Shown one piece after another: positions 1-11,967 of a stretch of 64,000 bases of DNA; position 1 is the stretch's first letter; every line of letters begins with the position of its first letter. The stretch is from an uncultured Caryophanales bacterium (GTDB lineage Bacteria > Bacillota_I > Bacilli_A > RF39 > UBA660), in assembly GCA_905206805.1 (NCBI GenBank), contig CAJLIR010000003.1:1-64000 (forward strand), read 5' to 3'. The translations under genes were made by a program, and so were the position numbers. The notes under the pieces are model-generated. The model saw nothing but the letters and a program-made list of their open reading frames with translations. It did not search any database and was not told where the DNA came from.

Positions 1-1102
1 GCAAAGATAGATTATGATGCAATGTTTGCATATCTGGGAGAACAGCTGACACACAGATTGCTAATTCAAAAATTAATCTAGAATTACTATCATTTTTTAT
101 AACATTTATATTTGAATTTAATTCATTTAATATATCTATTAATTGTTCTTCTGTATACAAATTTTCAAATTCAGTATATAGTTCACTATAGTTATTATCA
201 AAATAATTAGGAATTTTTTTAATTAATAAAACATTTTTATAAAACAATATTATTTCTTCAATTAATTTTACAAAATTTTTACCACTGTTGTCATAATCAT
301 CTATTATATTAAAAATATTTAATAAATCATCATTTGTTAAACTCAAAATCATTCTTTTTAAATCATTTTGTGTTATTGTTCCATTCACATCGTGAACGTT
401 TTTTTCTGTTATAGTATCGTTAGAATAAGCAGCAACCTGATCTAATATGCTTAATGCATCTCTTAATCCGCCATTTGCTAATCTAGATATTTCTTTTAAT
501 GCAGAATCATCTATTGTTATTTTTTCTTGTTCACATACATACTTTAATCGATCATATATTTTACTTTCACTTACCTTTTTAAAGTCATAACGTTGACACC
601 TTGATAAAATTGTTGGTAAAACTTTATGAGGATCTGTTGTTGCTAAAATAAAAATAACATGACTTGGAGGTTCTTCTAATGTCTTTAATAATGCATTAAA
701 TGCACTTGTACTAAGCATATGAACTTCATCAATTATATATACCTTATATTTACTTATTGATGGCACTAAATTCACTTTATTTTTAAGTTCCCTTATTTCA
801 TCAACTCCATTATTTGAAGCCGCGTCTATTTCTATGATATCTACATTTTGTTGATTATTTATTTGTGTACAGCATACACATTTTTCACAAGGGATACCAT
901 TTTCAGGTTGTTCACAATTTATTGTTTTAGCAAATATTTTTGCAGTACTTGTCTTTCCTGTACCTCTTGGACCTGTAAATAGATAAGCGTGACTTATTTT
1001 ATTTCTACTAATTGCATTTTGTAAAGTTTTAACGATAACATCTTGACCAATCATTTCATTAAAATTTTTAGGTCTATATTTTCTATATAATGCTTGATAC
1101 AT
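1..1102 (-). CDS. dnaX: DNA polymerase III subunit gamma/tau, 5' part (runs off window)
   Basis: This is the clamp-loader ATPase that loads the DnaN sliding clamp at replication forks. The reading frame starts at the ATG at 1102 behind an AGGAGG site and stays open to the left edge, so only the N-terminal 367 or so residues are present. The start MYQALYRKYRP is typical of the family. Walker A (GPRGTGKT) lies at residues 44-51, four zinc-module cysteines at 63, 72, 75 and 78, and a DEVHML Walker B follows. Upstream on the same strand are tadA and the SRP RNA gene, a common Firmicutes grouping. The tau C-terminal region lies outside the window. Confidence 0.97.
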   Translation of the reverse strand, partial: MYQALYRKYRPKNFNEMIGQDVIVKTLQNAISRNKISHAYLFTGPRGTGKTSTAKIFAKTINCEQPENGIPCEKCVCCTQINNQQNVDIIEIDAASNNGVDEIRELKNKVNLVPSISKYKVYIIDEVHMLSTSAFNALLKTLEEPPSHVIFILATTDPHKVLPTILSRCQRYDFKKVSESKIYDRLKYVCEQEKITIDDSALKEISRLANGGLRDALSILDQVAAYSNDTITEKNVHDVNGTITQNDLKRMILSLTNDDLLNIFNIIDDYDNSGKNFVKLIEEIILFYKNVLLIKKIPNYFDNNYSELYTEFENLYTEEQLIDILNELNSNINVIKNDSNSRLIFELAICVSAVLPDMQTLHHNLSL

Positions 1103-1113
1103 AAAGTTTCCTC

Positions 1114-1563
1114 CTATCTTCTTTTTTTCTTAAAGAATTTTTGAATTAGTTCTTTTGCTTCTTTTTCATAAATACCGTTAGTAATTTTTACATTATGGTT
1201 ATTTTTATTTTCAAATATTTTTTCAACACTTTCAATATAGCCAAATTTTTCGTTTTTTGTTGCATAAACTACTCTATCTATTCTAGACTGTATCATTGCG
1301 CCAGAACACATTAAACAAGGTTCGACGGTAACATATAATGTACAATCATCCAAATGCCAAGTATTCAATTTTCTGCAAGCTCTTTCTATTGCTATTATTT
1401 CAGCATGTTTTGTTGCAATTTGTTTTTTTTCTTTTTGGTTGTGTGCTTTAGATATTATTTTATTATTTTTAACTATTAATGCGCCAACTGGAACGTCATC
1501 AAATTCTAAAGATTTTTCTGCTTCTTTCAAAGCTAATTTCATATATATATAATCATTTTTCAT
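1114..1563 (-). CDS. tadA: tRNA-specific adenosine deaminase
   Basis: The enzyme deaminates A34 of tRNA-Arg(ACG) to inosine in the cytoplasm, using a zinc ion. The HAE zinc and proton-shuttle motif (H53, E55) and PCLMC (C83, C86) are present, and the length of 149 residues is normal. I prefer the ATG at 1563, which has an AGGTG site seven bases upstream, over the GTG at 1572, which would sit on that site. It is followed 11 bases later by dnaX and preceded by the SRP RNA gene on the same strand, so the three may be co-transcribed. Confidence 0.96.
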   Translation of the reverse strand: MKNDYIYMKLALKEAEKSLEFDDVPVGALIVKNNKIISKAHNQKEKKQIATKHAEIIAIERACRKLNTWHLDDCTLYVTVEPCLMCSGAMIQSRIDRVVYATKNEKFGYIESVEKIFENKNNHNVKITNGIYEKEAKELIQKFFKKKRR

Positions 1564-1579
1564 ATTAATCACCTACAAA

Positions 1580-1656
1580 AAAGACACACACATTTAGAGG
1601 AATTTAAGGCTGCTACCTTCCGATTCTGACCTGTTTCATTCATAAATGTTGTGCCA
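1580..1656 (-). ncRNA. ffs: Signal recognition particle RNA (small bacterial type)
   Basis: Read on the minus strand, the segment contains the conserved SRP domain IV hallmark GGTCAG...CGGAAGG.AGCAGCC with its GGAA-type tetraloop. The ends (GGCACAACATTTA and TAAATGTGTGTGTC) pair to close the hairpin, and a run of T residues follows. The short length of about 77 nt fits the small SRP RNAs of Bacillota. The RNA forms the SRP core with Ffh for co-translational targeting. Ends are accurate to a few bases. Confidence 0.93.
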
Positions 1657-1661
1657 TAATT

Positions 1662-1690
1662 AATATATACCATTTAATATATTAAATCAA
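1662..1690 (-). promoter_or_regulatory. Sigma-A-type promoter of the SRP RNA gene
   Basis: On the minus strand a TTGATT -35 (1690-1685) and a TATATT -10 (1667-1662) are separated by exactly 17 bases. The -10 ends six bases before the predicted RNA 5' end at 1655. Confidence 0.7.
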
Positions 1691-1764
1691 ATATTTATTT
1701 ATTTTTATATAAATTAATCATACATTGTTTAATATAAATTATTACATTAATCTGCTTATATCTA

Positions 1765-2266
1765 TGTTTCACGTGGAACATTGTTTTTTAACTATTTCAA
1801 TTACCAATTTATATTTTATTTTATATATTTTTTTATTTCTATATCTATGTTTCACGTGGAACATTGTTTTTTAACTATTTCAATTACCAATTTATATTTT
1901 ATTTTATATATTTTTTTATTTCTATATCTATGTTTCACGTGGAACATTGTTTTTTAACTATTTCAATTATCAATTTACACTTAATTTTCTATATATTTTT
2001 TTATATCTATGTTTCACGTGGAACATTGTTTTTTAACTATTTCAATTACCAATTTATATTTTATTTTATATATTTTTTTATTTCTATATCTATGTTTCAC
2101 GTGGAACATTGTTTTTTAACTATTTCAATTATCAATTTACACTTAATTTTCTATATATTTTTTTATATCTATGTTTCACGTGGAACATTGTTTTTTTTTA
2201 TTTTAATTATCAATTTGCATTTTAATTTCTATATATTTTATTTATATATATGTTTCACGTGAAACA
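1765..2266. repeat. Array of seven parS sites in AT-rich tandem repeats
   Basis: Six copies of TGTTTCACGTGGAACA start at 1765, 1848, 1931, 2010, 2093 and 2172. A seventh, perfectly palindromic TGTTTCACGTGAAACA, starts at 2251. Each matches the ParB/Spo0J centromere site. Spacing is 83, 83, 79, 83, 79 and 79 bases, and the spacers are near-identical AT-rich repeats of two or three types. The array fills the gap between gyrA and the SRP RNA gene, about 7.5 kb from dnaA. No chromosomal parA/parB pair lies in this window, so the cognate ParB is presumably encoded elsewhere. The rest of 1691-2283 shows no gene. Confidence 0.95.
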
Positions 2267-2283
2267 TATATAATTTATCACCA

Positions 2284-2314
2284 AATAAAAAGAAGATAAC
2301 TTAATTATCTTCTT
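2284..2314 (-). terminator. Rho-independent terminator of gyrA
   Basis: On the minus strand AAGAAGATAA and TTATCTTCTT form a 10-bp stem with a 5-nt loop, followed by TTTATTT. The stem includes the gyrA stop codon. Confidence 0.8.
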
Positions 2315-4748
2315 CAACAGAAACATTTTTTTCATCTTTCTCTACAATTGCAATATTACTAACTTTTTGATTATCTTTAAGATTAATCAATTTAACACCT
2401 TGAGCTACACGTCCAGATTGAGATATTTGTTCAATAGGGAGTCTAATAATAATACCATTATTTGTAATTATCATTAAATCTTTATTTTCAATAATAGTTT
2501 TAAAAGCAATAATATTACCATTTTTTTCAGTTACATTAAGTGCTTTAACACCTTTACTACCTCTATGAGTAATTCTATATTCCTCTATATTAGTTCGCTT
2601 ACCGTAACCGTTTTCTGTAACAACTAAAACTTCACTATTAGGTTTTCCTATTTCACAACCAACACATTTACCATCATCAACATCAATTCCTTTAACGCCT
2701 GATGCAGTTCTTCCCATCAAACGTAATTCTTGTTGATTAAATCTAATCATTCTACCATTAGAAGAAGCTATTAAAACATCATCTTCGCTATCAGCTAACT
2801 GTACATCAAGTAATTCATCATCATCACGAAGAGTAATAGCAATCTTACCAGTATTTCTTATATTTTCAAATTCAGATAATATTGTCTTTTTAACTATACC
2901 TTTTAGAGTACAAAAAACCAAACATTTGTTTTTGTCATTTTTTGATACCTTCAACATAGCTTTTATACATTCATCTTTATCAATCTGTAATAAATTAATT
3001 ATTGGTAAACCTTTTGATTGCCTACTAAATACTGGAATTTCATATCCTTTCATACGATATACTTTACCTTTATTAGTAAAGAATAAAAGATTATCATGAG
3101 TAGTTAAAGAAATCATTTTTTCAACAAAATCTTCTTCATTAGTTGTCATACCTTTGATTCCCATTCCTCCACGATTTTGTGAACGATATGTTTCGCTATT
3201 AATACGTTTAATGTATCCTTTATTTGTTAATGTAACAATTATATCTTCAACAGGAATTAAAGATTCATCTTCTATATAATCCACAGCTGTCATATCAATA
3301 TGTGTTCTTCTTTCATCACTATATTTATCTTTTATTTCTGTTAATTCTAGTTTAATAATATCTAAAACCTTCTGTTCTGATCCTAAAATAGATTTTAATT
3401 CTTCAATACGTTGTAATAAATCTTTAAGTTCTAGTTCAATTTTATCTTTTTCTAATCCAGTTAACCTTCTTAATTTCATTTCTAAGATAGCTTCACATTG
3501 AATAGCATCTAATTTAAATTTAGAAGTTAATTGTTCTTTAGCTATTTCATCTGTCTTAGAAGATTTAATAATTTTAATAACCTCATCAATATTATCTAGA
3601 GCAATTTTTAAACCTTCTAATATATGAACACGTGCTTCACATTTATTTAAATCAAATTTAGTTCTTCTTATTATTATTTCCTTTTGATAATCAATATACT
3701 TAACAATAATATCTTTAAGGCCTAAAGTTTTTGGTACACCATTATCAAGCATTAAGAAAATAATTCCATAATTTGTTTGAAATTGTGTGTGCTTATATAA
3801 ATTATTTAAAACAACTTGAGGATTAGCATCTCTTTTTAAAGTAATTGTAATTTTAATTCCTTCCTTTAAATCAGTATGATAATCAGAAATTCCTTCAATT
3901 GTTTTATTATGAACTAATTCAGCAACCTTATTTTTTAATTCCATTGTATTAACACCATAAGGTACTTCATCAATAATTATAAGATTTTTTCCGTCTTTTT
4001 CTTCTATTCTTGCTTTACTTCTTATAGTAATAGTTCCACGACCTGTTTCATAAGCCTTCTTTATACCACTATTACCTAATATTATTCCACCAGTTGGAAA
4101 ATCAGGACCTTTAATATATTGCATCAATTCTAATGTATCAATATCGTGATTATCGATATAAGCAATACATCCATCAATAACTTCTCCAAGATTATGTGGT
4201 GGGATATTAGTTGCCATACCAACAGCAATTCCCATTGTACCATTAACTAAAATATTAGGAAATCTAGAAGGTAAAACAGCAGGTTCTTTCTCACTTTCAT
4301 CAAAGTTTGGAATAAAATTTACAGTGTCTTTATTTATATCTCTAACAAGTTCAAGAGAAATCTTTGATAATCTAGATTCGGTATAACGCATTGCTGCTGC
4401 ACCATATCCTTCAATATTACCAAAATTTCCATGACCATCAACAAGCATATGTCTATAATTAAAATCTTGAGCCATTCTAACCATTGCTTCATATATTGAA
4501 GAATCACCGTGTGGGTGATATTTACCCATAACATCCCCAACAATACGAGCTGATTTTTTATGTGGTTTATCAGGTGTATAACCAGATTCATACATTGACC
4601 ATAAAATTCTACGATGAACAGGTTTTAACCCATCTCTTAAATCAGGAAGTGCACGAGCAACAATAACACTCATTGAATATTCCAAAAATGAAGATTTAAC
4701 TTCTTCAACAATATTATTTTCTTGTAATCTATCTCTACTATGATCCAT
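2301..4748 (-). CDS. gyrA: DNA gyrase subunit A
   Basis: This is the breakage-reunion subunit of gyrase, which introduces negative supercoils with GyrB. It has 815 residues, as expected. The catalytic tyrosine is Y122 in AAMRYTES. The quinolone region reads [10 protein letters not shown] (residues 79-87), with serine and glutamate at the usual susceptible positions. The C-terminal beta-pinwheel carries a degenerate GyrA box around [10 protein letters not shown]. The ATG at 4748 follows AGGAGGTGA. It lies 10 bases after gyrB, so the two are likely one operon. Confidence 0.98.
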   Translation of the reverse strand: MDHSRDRLQENNIVEEVKSSFLEYSMSVIVARALPDLRDGLKPVHRRILWSMYESGYTPDKPHKKSARIVGDVMGKYHPHGDSSIYEAMVRMAQDFNYRHMLVDGHGNFGNIEGYGAAAMRYTESRLSKISLELVRDINKDTVNFIPNFDESEKEPAVLPSRFPNILVNGTMGIAVGMATNIPPHNLGEVIDGCIAYIDNHDIDTLELMQYIKGPDFPTGGIILGNSGIKKAYETGRGTITIRSKARIEEKDGKNLIIIDEVPYGVNTMELKNKVAELVHNKTIEGISDYHTDLKEGIKITITLKRDANPQVVLNNLYKHTQFQTNYGIIFLMLDNGVPKTLGLKDIIVKYIDYQKEIIIRRTKFDLNKCEARVHILEGLKIALDNIDEVIKIIKSSKTDEIAKEQLTSKFKLDAIQCEAILEMKLRRLTGLEKDKIELELKDLLQRIEELKSILGSEQKVLDIIKLELTEIKDKYSDERRTHIDMTAVDYIEDESLIPVEDIIVTLTNKGYIKRINSETYRSQNRGGMGIKGMTTNEEDFVEKMISLTTHDNLLFFTNKGKVYRMKGYEIPVFSRQSKGLPIINLLQIDKDECIKAMLKVSKNDKNKCLVFCTLKGIVKKTILSEFENIRNTGKIAITLRDDDELLDVQLADSEDDVLIASSNGRMIRFNQQELRLMGRTASGVKGIDVDDGKCVGCEIGKPNSEVLVVTENGYGKRTNIEEYRITHRGSKGVKALNVTEKNGNIIAFKTIIENKDLMIITNNGIIIRLPIEQISQSGRVAQGVKLINLKDNQKVSNIAIVEKDEKNVSVEEDN

Positions 4749-4758
4749 ACTTCACCTC

Positions 4759-7825
<3,067 letters not shown>

Positions 7826-7932
7826 CTTTTACCTCTTTTTTTTAATTTAAAGTTCATTAAATCAATTTTCTATATAAACATATACTCCTATACACACTTA
7901 ATATTATAGCACAAAAAAATACGTAAAAAAAT

Positions 7933-7960
7933 AAAAAATGAGTTATTTAACTCATTTTTT
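7933..7960. terminator. Bidirectional terminator between comK and recF
   Basis: AAAAAATGAGT and ACTCATTTTTT form an 11-bp stem that supplies a T-run on either strand. It sits 14 bases after the comK stop on the minus strand, so it should end comK transcripts before recF. Confidence 0.8.
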
Positions 7961-7973
7961 TAATAAAAATTAC

Positions 7974-8423
7974 TTACATTCCTTTTCTTTTTCTTAAAAT
8001 TGATTCTAATCTTGTTGAACGTAAAACTTGATTTTCTAAAGAACCATAGGAAACATCAACTTCTATTACTTTTCCATTTTTAAACACTATTTCTGTTTTC
8101 CCATTATTTTTAGAATAGTTTTCAATATTATTTAAAGAAATCCAAGTACAATCAGTAAGTCTAGGAGAATTGGTTGGAAAGAAAATCATAGAAGAAGTTT
8201 CTTCAACAATGACAGGTGCTTTATAATTAACGCCAATTAAACTTTTTGTACCTTCGTGTCTTCCATTTAAAGAACTTCCAAAAAATCTACAACTGTCATC
8301 AACAATTTTTGTAGCACTTTTATTAACAATAAAATTATCACCTATTTCAATAACTTCACTCTTTTTTGAGTCAATAGGAATTATTGCTAAAGTGTCTTGA
8401 GAAATTTCATAACTATTTATCAT
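7974..8423 (-). CDS. comK: ComK-like competence transcription factor, short form
   Basis: The protein matches the ComK family through IVDDSCRFFGSS, GRHEGT, the KAPVIVEE...IFFPT stretch and the DCTWISL motif, in the same order as Bacillus subtilis ComK. In B. subtilis, ComK activates DNA-uptake genes by binding AAAA-N5-TTTT boxes. At 149 residues it is about 40 shorter than the B. subtilis protein and ends soon after the ENQV.R segment, so it lacks the tail known there for MecA/ClpCP-mediated degradation. The ATG at 8423 follows GGGGGTGATATT. Its place between dnaN and recF is unusual. Family assignment is firm; an actual role in competence is inferred. Confidence 0.88.
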   Translation of the reverse strand: MINSYEISQDTLAIIPIDSKKSEVIEIGDNFIVNKSATKIVDDSCRFFGSSLNGRHEGTKSLIGVNYKAPVIVEETSSMIFFPTNSPRLTDCTWISLNNIENYSKNNGKTEIVFKNGKVIEVDVSYGSLENQVLRSTRLESILRKRKGM

Positions 8424-8556
8424 AATATCACCCCCTATAGATATTTTTCGAAAAAAATATCCAATTTCCTTTTTTATAACACATAAAATTGTCGAAATTG
8501 CTCAAAAAATGTCAAAAAAAAAGAAAAATTGTTTAAAATTAGCAATTTTCCACACA

Positions 8557-9678
8557 TTAATATGTTCTTATAGGTAATATAAGTTCAATTAAATTTTCAT
8601 TATCAACATCAGTAATAACTATTGGTTTTACCTCACCATTAAACTTTAATTCTATATCTGTACAATCAAAAGCCTTTAAAGCATCCATCATATATCTAGA
8701 ACTAAATGCGATTTTTATATTACTTGAATTATTTTTATTAGCAAGTATTGTTTCTTCAACATTTCCAATTTCTGGAATATTAGAAAATATTTTTATTCTA
8801 TCTTCATAACTTTCAAGTTTAATAGTATTTTTATCGTCTTCATTTGTTAATAATGATGCTCTATCTAATGAAGCATAAAAATCGTTTAAATTAACCTTAA
8901 TTTTTAATTCAAATTCTGTAGGTATTAATTTAGATGTATCAGGATATGTTCCATTAATTAATCTAGACATAAATATTATATTATTAAACTTAAATATTAT
9001 TTTATTACTAAATATATGAAGTTCTATATTATCTTCTTCATCATTAAATAACTTAACTAATTCATTTAAATTTCTAGTTGGAATCAAAATATTAACATTA
9101 TCATCTGTTGAAGAATTTAAAATAACTGTTTTTTTAGATAAACGATAAGAATCTGTTGCAGTACATTCCAAAACATTATCAGTTATTTTTAAATTAATAC
9201 CTGTTAAAACTGGACGTGATTCTTGATTAGATGTAGCAAAAACTGTTTGATTAATGATTGTTTTAAAAAGTTTTTTACTAACTAAAATAGGACTTAAACT
9301 ATTTTCAAGTTCTAAATCAGGAAAATCATTAACATTATTACAATTTAAGTTACAAGATGTATTTTCTGTATATATATATAATTTAGAATCAACTAGTTCT
9401 TCTATATTAACAACTGTATTAGGTAATTTTTTTACTATTTCATATATATATTTACCTGATACAACAATATCACCACATTCTTCTATATCCTCAATTTCAT
9501 TTTTATCAATAAATGTTTTAATTGCAATCTCATTATCTGTACTCATCATATATAAACCATCTTGTGTTAAATTAAATTTTATACAGTTAAGTATTGGAAT
9601 TAAATTTTTACTAGATATACCTTTTATAACATAATTTAGATGTTCCATTAATATATTTTTTTTAATTTTTAATTTCAT
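8557..9678 (-). CDS. dnaN: DNA polymerase III beta sliding clamp
   Basis: This ring-shaped processivity clamp holds the replicative polymerase on DNA. The 373-residue length fits the three-domain clamp. Segments such as SRPVLTGI, ECTATDSYRL, and a C-terminal ELILPIRTY ending in the usual P-x-R motif are diagnostic. The ATG at 9678 follows AAGGAGAAC. It is read in the same direction as dnaA, with a 123-bp gap holding candidate DnaA-binding repeats. Confidence 0.97.
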   Translation of the reverse strand: MKLKIKKNILMEHLNYVIKGISSKNLIPILNCIKFNLTQDGLYMMSTDNEIAIKTFIDKNEIEDIEECGDIVVSGKYIYEIVKKLPNTVVNIEELVDSKLYIYTENTSCNLNCNNVNDFPDLELENSLSPILVSKKLFKTIINQTVFATSNQESRPVLTGINLKITDNVLECTATDSYRLSKKTVILNSSTDDNVNILIPTRNLNELVKLFNDEEDNIELHIFSNKIIFKFNNIIFMSRLINGTYPDTSKLIPTEFELKIKVNLNDFYASLDRASLLTNEDDKNTIKLESYEDRIKIFSNIPEIGNVEETILANKNNSSNIKIAFSSRYMMDALKAFDCTDIELKFNGEVKPIVITDVDNENLIELILPIRTY

Positions 9679-9728
9679 AAAGTTCTCCTTTTATATTTAT
9701 TTTTTTTATTAATTATTGTTATTATTAG

Positions 9729-9808
9729 TGTTCAAAATGTTCATAACTTTATATTTTTGTTATATATAAAGCATAAATAAGAAAAGTTTTTATGTTCAAA
9801 ACTATTTA
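9729..9808. other. Repeated TGTTCAAAA boxes in the dnaA-dnaN gap (candidate oriC part)
   Basis: TGTTCAAAA occurs at 9729-9737 and is directly followed by TGTTCATAA at 9738-9746. A third TGTTCAAAA starts at 9793. The 16-mer TGTTCAAAACTATTTA at 9793-9808 is repeated in inverted orientation upstream of dnaA at 11207-11222. These are plausible lineage-specific DnaA boxes, but they differ from the canonical TGTGGATAA. Confidence 0.45.
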
Positions 9809-11148
9809 ATTTGTGCTACTAACTTGTTTATTTCTATTTCAAAATCTTTATTTCTTTTCATTTCTTTTTTAATTTTATCAACAGAATGCATTACAGTAGT
9901 ATGATTTTTTCCACCAAATTCTATACCTATTTTAGGAAGAGATTCTTCCAAAACAGTTCTACATAAATACATTGCGATTTGTCGTGCTAGTGCAATATTA
10001 GCTACCCTCTTTTTACTTTTTAAATCCTCAATTGATACATTGTAGTTTTGTGAAACAAGTTGTTGGACTTGATCCATTTTATTCTTTGATATAACAGTTT
10101 TTGAAAAGAAGTCTTTAAGTGCTTCTACAGTAACATCAAGTGTTATTGACTTTTCGTTCATAGTAGCAGCATAAGCGGTAACTCTCGTTATTGCCCCTTC
10201 AAGTTTTCTTATATCGGTTGAACAATTGCTAGCAATATATTCCTTAACATCTTCTGAAAATTCTTCTTGCATAAAATTACTTTCAATCTTTTTATTTATA
10301 ATTTGCATTCTAAGATCAAAATCAGGTGGAAGAATATCAGCAGTTAAACCCCAGTTAAACCTTGTTTTTAAACGATCTTCTAATCTTTTTAAGTCATCAG
10401 GAGATCTATCTGAAGATATAATTATTTGCTTGTTATTAGCATATAATTCATTAAAGGTGTGGAAAAATGCTTCTTGAGATTTATCAGCAACTTGTAAATA
10501 TTGAATATCATCAATCATAAGAACATCTATATCTCGATATTTCTTTTTAAAGTTTTGCACATCATCAATATTATTACCATCACTTTTTCTATGTAAATCA
10601 ACAAAATCATTTATAAAATCATCACTTGTTATGTATAAAACTTTTTTCTTACTGTTTTGCACAATATAATTTCCGATAGCGTGCATCAAATGTGTCTTTC
10701 CTAGCCCACTATTACCATATAAAAATAAAGGATTATACATAATACCAGGTTTTTCAGCAACAGCAAAAGCAGAAAGCCGTGCAAATTTATTTGATTTACC
10801 AACAATGAAGTTATCAAATGTATATTGTGGATTTAAGTTTGATTCAAAATTAAACGCTGGAACCCCTACTTCATCAGTATTTATCTTGACATTTTCATCA
10901 ATTTCTTCTTCTGTATAATATTCAAAAGCAAAATTTGAACCAGCTATTTCATTAAATACTTCACATACTAAATCATTATAATTTTCTTTTAAATATTTTT
11001 TATGAACATGTGTTGGAACCTTTATTTTAGCAACATTATTATTTAAATCAAATAATTCTGTTTCGGAAAACCAAGTTTCAAATACAATTGAAGACAAATT
11101 TTCCTTAAATTTCTTTAACGCCTCTTCCCAAATATTTTTTAAATCCAC
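9802..11148 (-). CDS. dnaA: Chromosomal replication initiator DnaA
   Basis: DnaA binds DnaA boxes at oriC, opens the duplex and recruits the helicase. The protein has 448 residues, with an N-terminal interaction domain, Walker A GNSGLGKT (145-152) and Walker B DVLMIDDIQYL (208-218). The C-terminal helix-turn-helix includes ALARQIAMYLCR and GGKNHTTV (around 412-419). The usual loop sequence is GGRDHTTV, so both the arginine and the base-contacting aspartate are substituted (K414, N415). The start is a GTG at 11148, eight bases after AGGTG. Confidence 0.97.
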   Translation of the reverse strand: MDLKNIWEEALKKFKENLSSIVFETWFSETELFDLNNNVAKIKVPTHVHKKYLKENYNDLVCEVFNEIAGSNFAFEYYTEEEIDENVKINTDEVGVPAFNFESNLNPQYTFDNFIVGKSNKFARLSAFAVAEKPGIMYNPLFLYGNSGLGKTHLMHAIGNYIVQNSKKKVLYITSDDFINDFVDLHRKSDGNNIDDVQNFKKKYRDIDVLMIDDIQYLQVADKSQEAFFHTFNELYANNKQIIISSDRSPDDLKRLEDRLKTRFNWGLTADILPPDFDLRMQIINKKIESNFMQEEFSEDVKEYIASNCSTDIRKLEGAITRVTAYAATMNEKSITLDVTVEALKDFFSKTVISKNKMDQVQQLVSQNYNVSIEDLKSKKRVANIALARQIAMYLCRTVLEESLPKIGIEFGGKNHTTVMHSVDKIKKEMKRNKDFEIEINKLVAQIK

Positions 11149-11377
11149 AATAATACACCTCTACTCCTGACTTATTAACATATTTTAAACTATTTTTTAT
11201 AAAAAATAAATAGTTTTGAACACAAAAAAATAAATTTCAACATTTTTTGCACATAAAAACTTTTAAGTAAAATTAATATCAAATGAAAATTTAAACATAT
11301 ATGTTCAAAAAATATAAACATAGAAAAACGATAGTTTATAAGTTTTGCACAAAAATTGTGTATTTTTAAAAATATAT
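11149..11377. other. Candidate replication origin region upstream of dnaA
   Basis: This extremely AT-rich gap separates divergent dnaA and rpmH, the usual oriC site in Bacilli. It contains TTTTGAACA (11214-11222), TGTTCAAAA (11302-11310), and the near-box sequences TTTTTGCACA (around 11244) and TTTTGCACA (around 11342). No canonical TTATCCACA box was found. No gene is supported here. Assignment rests on context and repeated motifs. Confidence 0.6.
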
Positions 11378-11406
11378 TTGACAAATGGTAAATAAATATA
11401 TATAAT
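11378..11406 (+). promoter_or_regulatory. Consensus sigma-A promoter of rpmH
   Basis: A perfect TTGACA (11378-11383) and a perfect TATAAT (11401-11406) are separated by 17 bases. The rpmH start codon lies 43 bases downstream. Confidence 0.9.
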
Positions 11407-11448
11407 TGAAAAAGCAACGGAAAATTTTTGAATCAGGAGGTGTATTAG

Positions 11449-11571
11449 ATGAAAAGAACTTATCAACCAAATAATCGTAGAAGAAGTAAGAAACAAGGTT
11501 TCTTAGCAAGAATGAAAACAAAAATTATAAATAGTAGAAGAAGAAAAGGACGTAAAGTTTTATCACGTTAA
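11449..11571 (+). CDS. rpmH: 50S ribosomal protein L34
   Basis: This small basic protein of the large ribosomal subunit begins [14 protein letters not shown] and ends [11 protein letters not shown]. It has 40 residues rather than the usual 44 because the segment before the final RRRKGR is shortened. The ATG follows CAGGAGG. It heads the conserved rpmH-rnpA-yidC-jag cluster and has its own near-perfect promoter. Confidence 0.96.
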   Translation: MKRTYQPNNRRRSKKQGFLARMKTKIINSRRRKGRKVLSR

Positions 11572-11575
11572 CAAT

Positions 11576-11605
11576 AACCACTAAAAAATTAGTGGTTTTT
11601 TACTA
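11576..11605 (+). terminator. Terminator or attenuator between rpmH and rnpA
   Basis: AACCACTA and TAGTGGTT pair around an A-rich loop and are followed by TTTT. It lies directly after the rpmH stop, and partial read-through would set a high L34 to RnpA ratio. Confidence 0.75.
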
Positions 11606-11619
11606 TAAGAGGGTTATAT

Positions 11620-11967
11620 ATGAAAAAAATAAATATAATTAAAAGTAATGATGAATATAATAGGATAATAAAGAATATTAAACCATATAAAACAAGAGAA
11701 TTAATCGTTTTTATTGAAAAAAAACAAGTGGACAAGTATAGATTTGGATTTTCAGTAAGTAAAAAAATAGGTAATGCTGTTACAAGAAACAAAATAAAAA
11801 GACAACTTAAAAGTATTCTTGATAAAAATATCTATGAAAATAATTTCAATTGTATTATAATGGTGAGGAAAGGTTATTTAGATTCAACTTATTTAGATAT
11901 AGAAAAATCTTTAACTGAAATAGTAAAAAAATTTAGAATTACCAAGGAGGAAAAAAGTGAAGAATAA
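11620..11967 (+). CDS. rnpA: Ribonuclease P protein component
   Basis: This is the protein cofactor of RNase P, which trims the 5' leaders of pre-tRNAs. The RFGFSVSKKIGNAV and TRNKIKRQL motifs (the RNR helix) are present, and the length of 115 residues is normal. It overlaps yidC by 11 bases, so translation is probably coupled. Confidence 0.96.
   Translation: MKKINIIKSNDEYNRIIKNIKPYKTRELIVFIEKKQVDKYRFGFSVSKKIGNAVTRNKIKRQLKSILDKNIYENNFNCIIMVRKGYLDSTYLDIEKSLTEIVKKFRITKEEKSEE

Noticed and set aside
1864..2262. Open frame of 132 codons on the plus strand, internally repetitive
   Set aside because: It is read through the parS array; its repeats are the DNA repeats, with no ribosome site or known domain.
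1765..2266. CRISPR array
   Set aside because: The repeated unit is a known palindromic parS site and the spacers are copies of each other, not unique; no cas genes are present.
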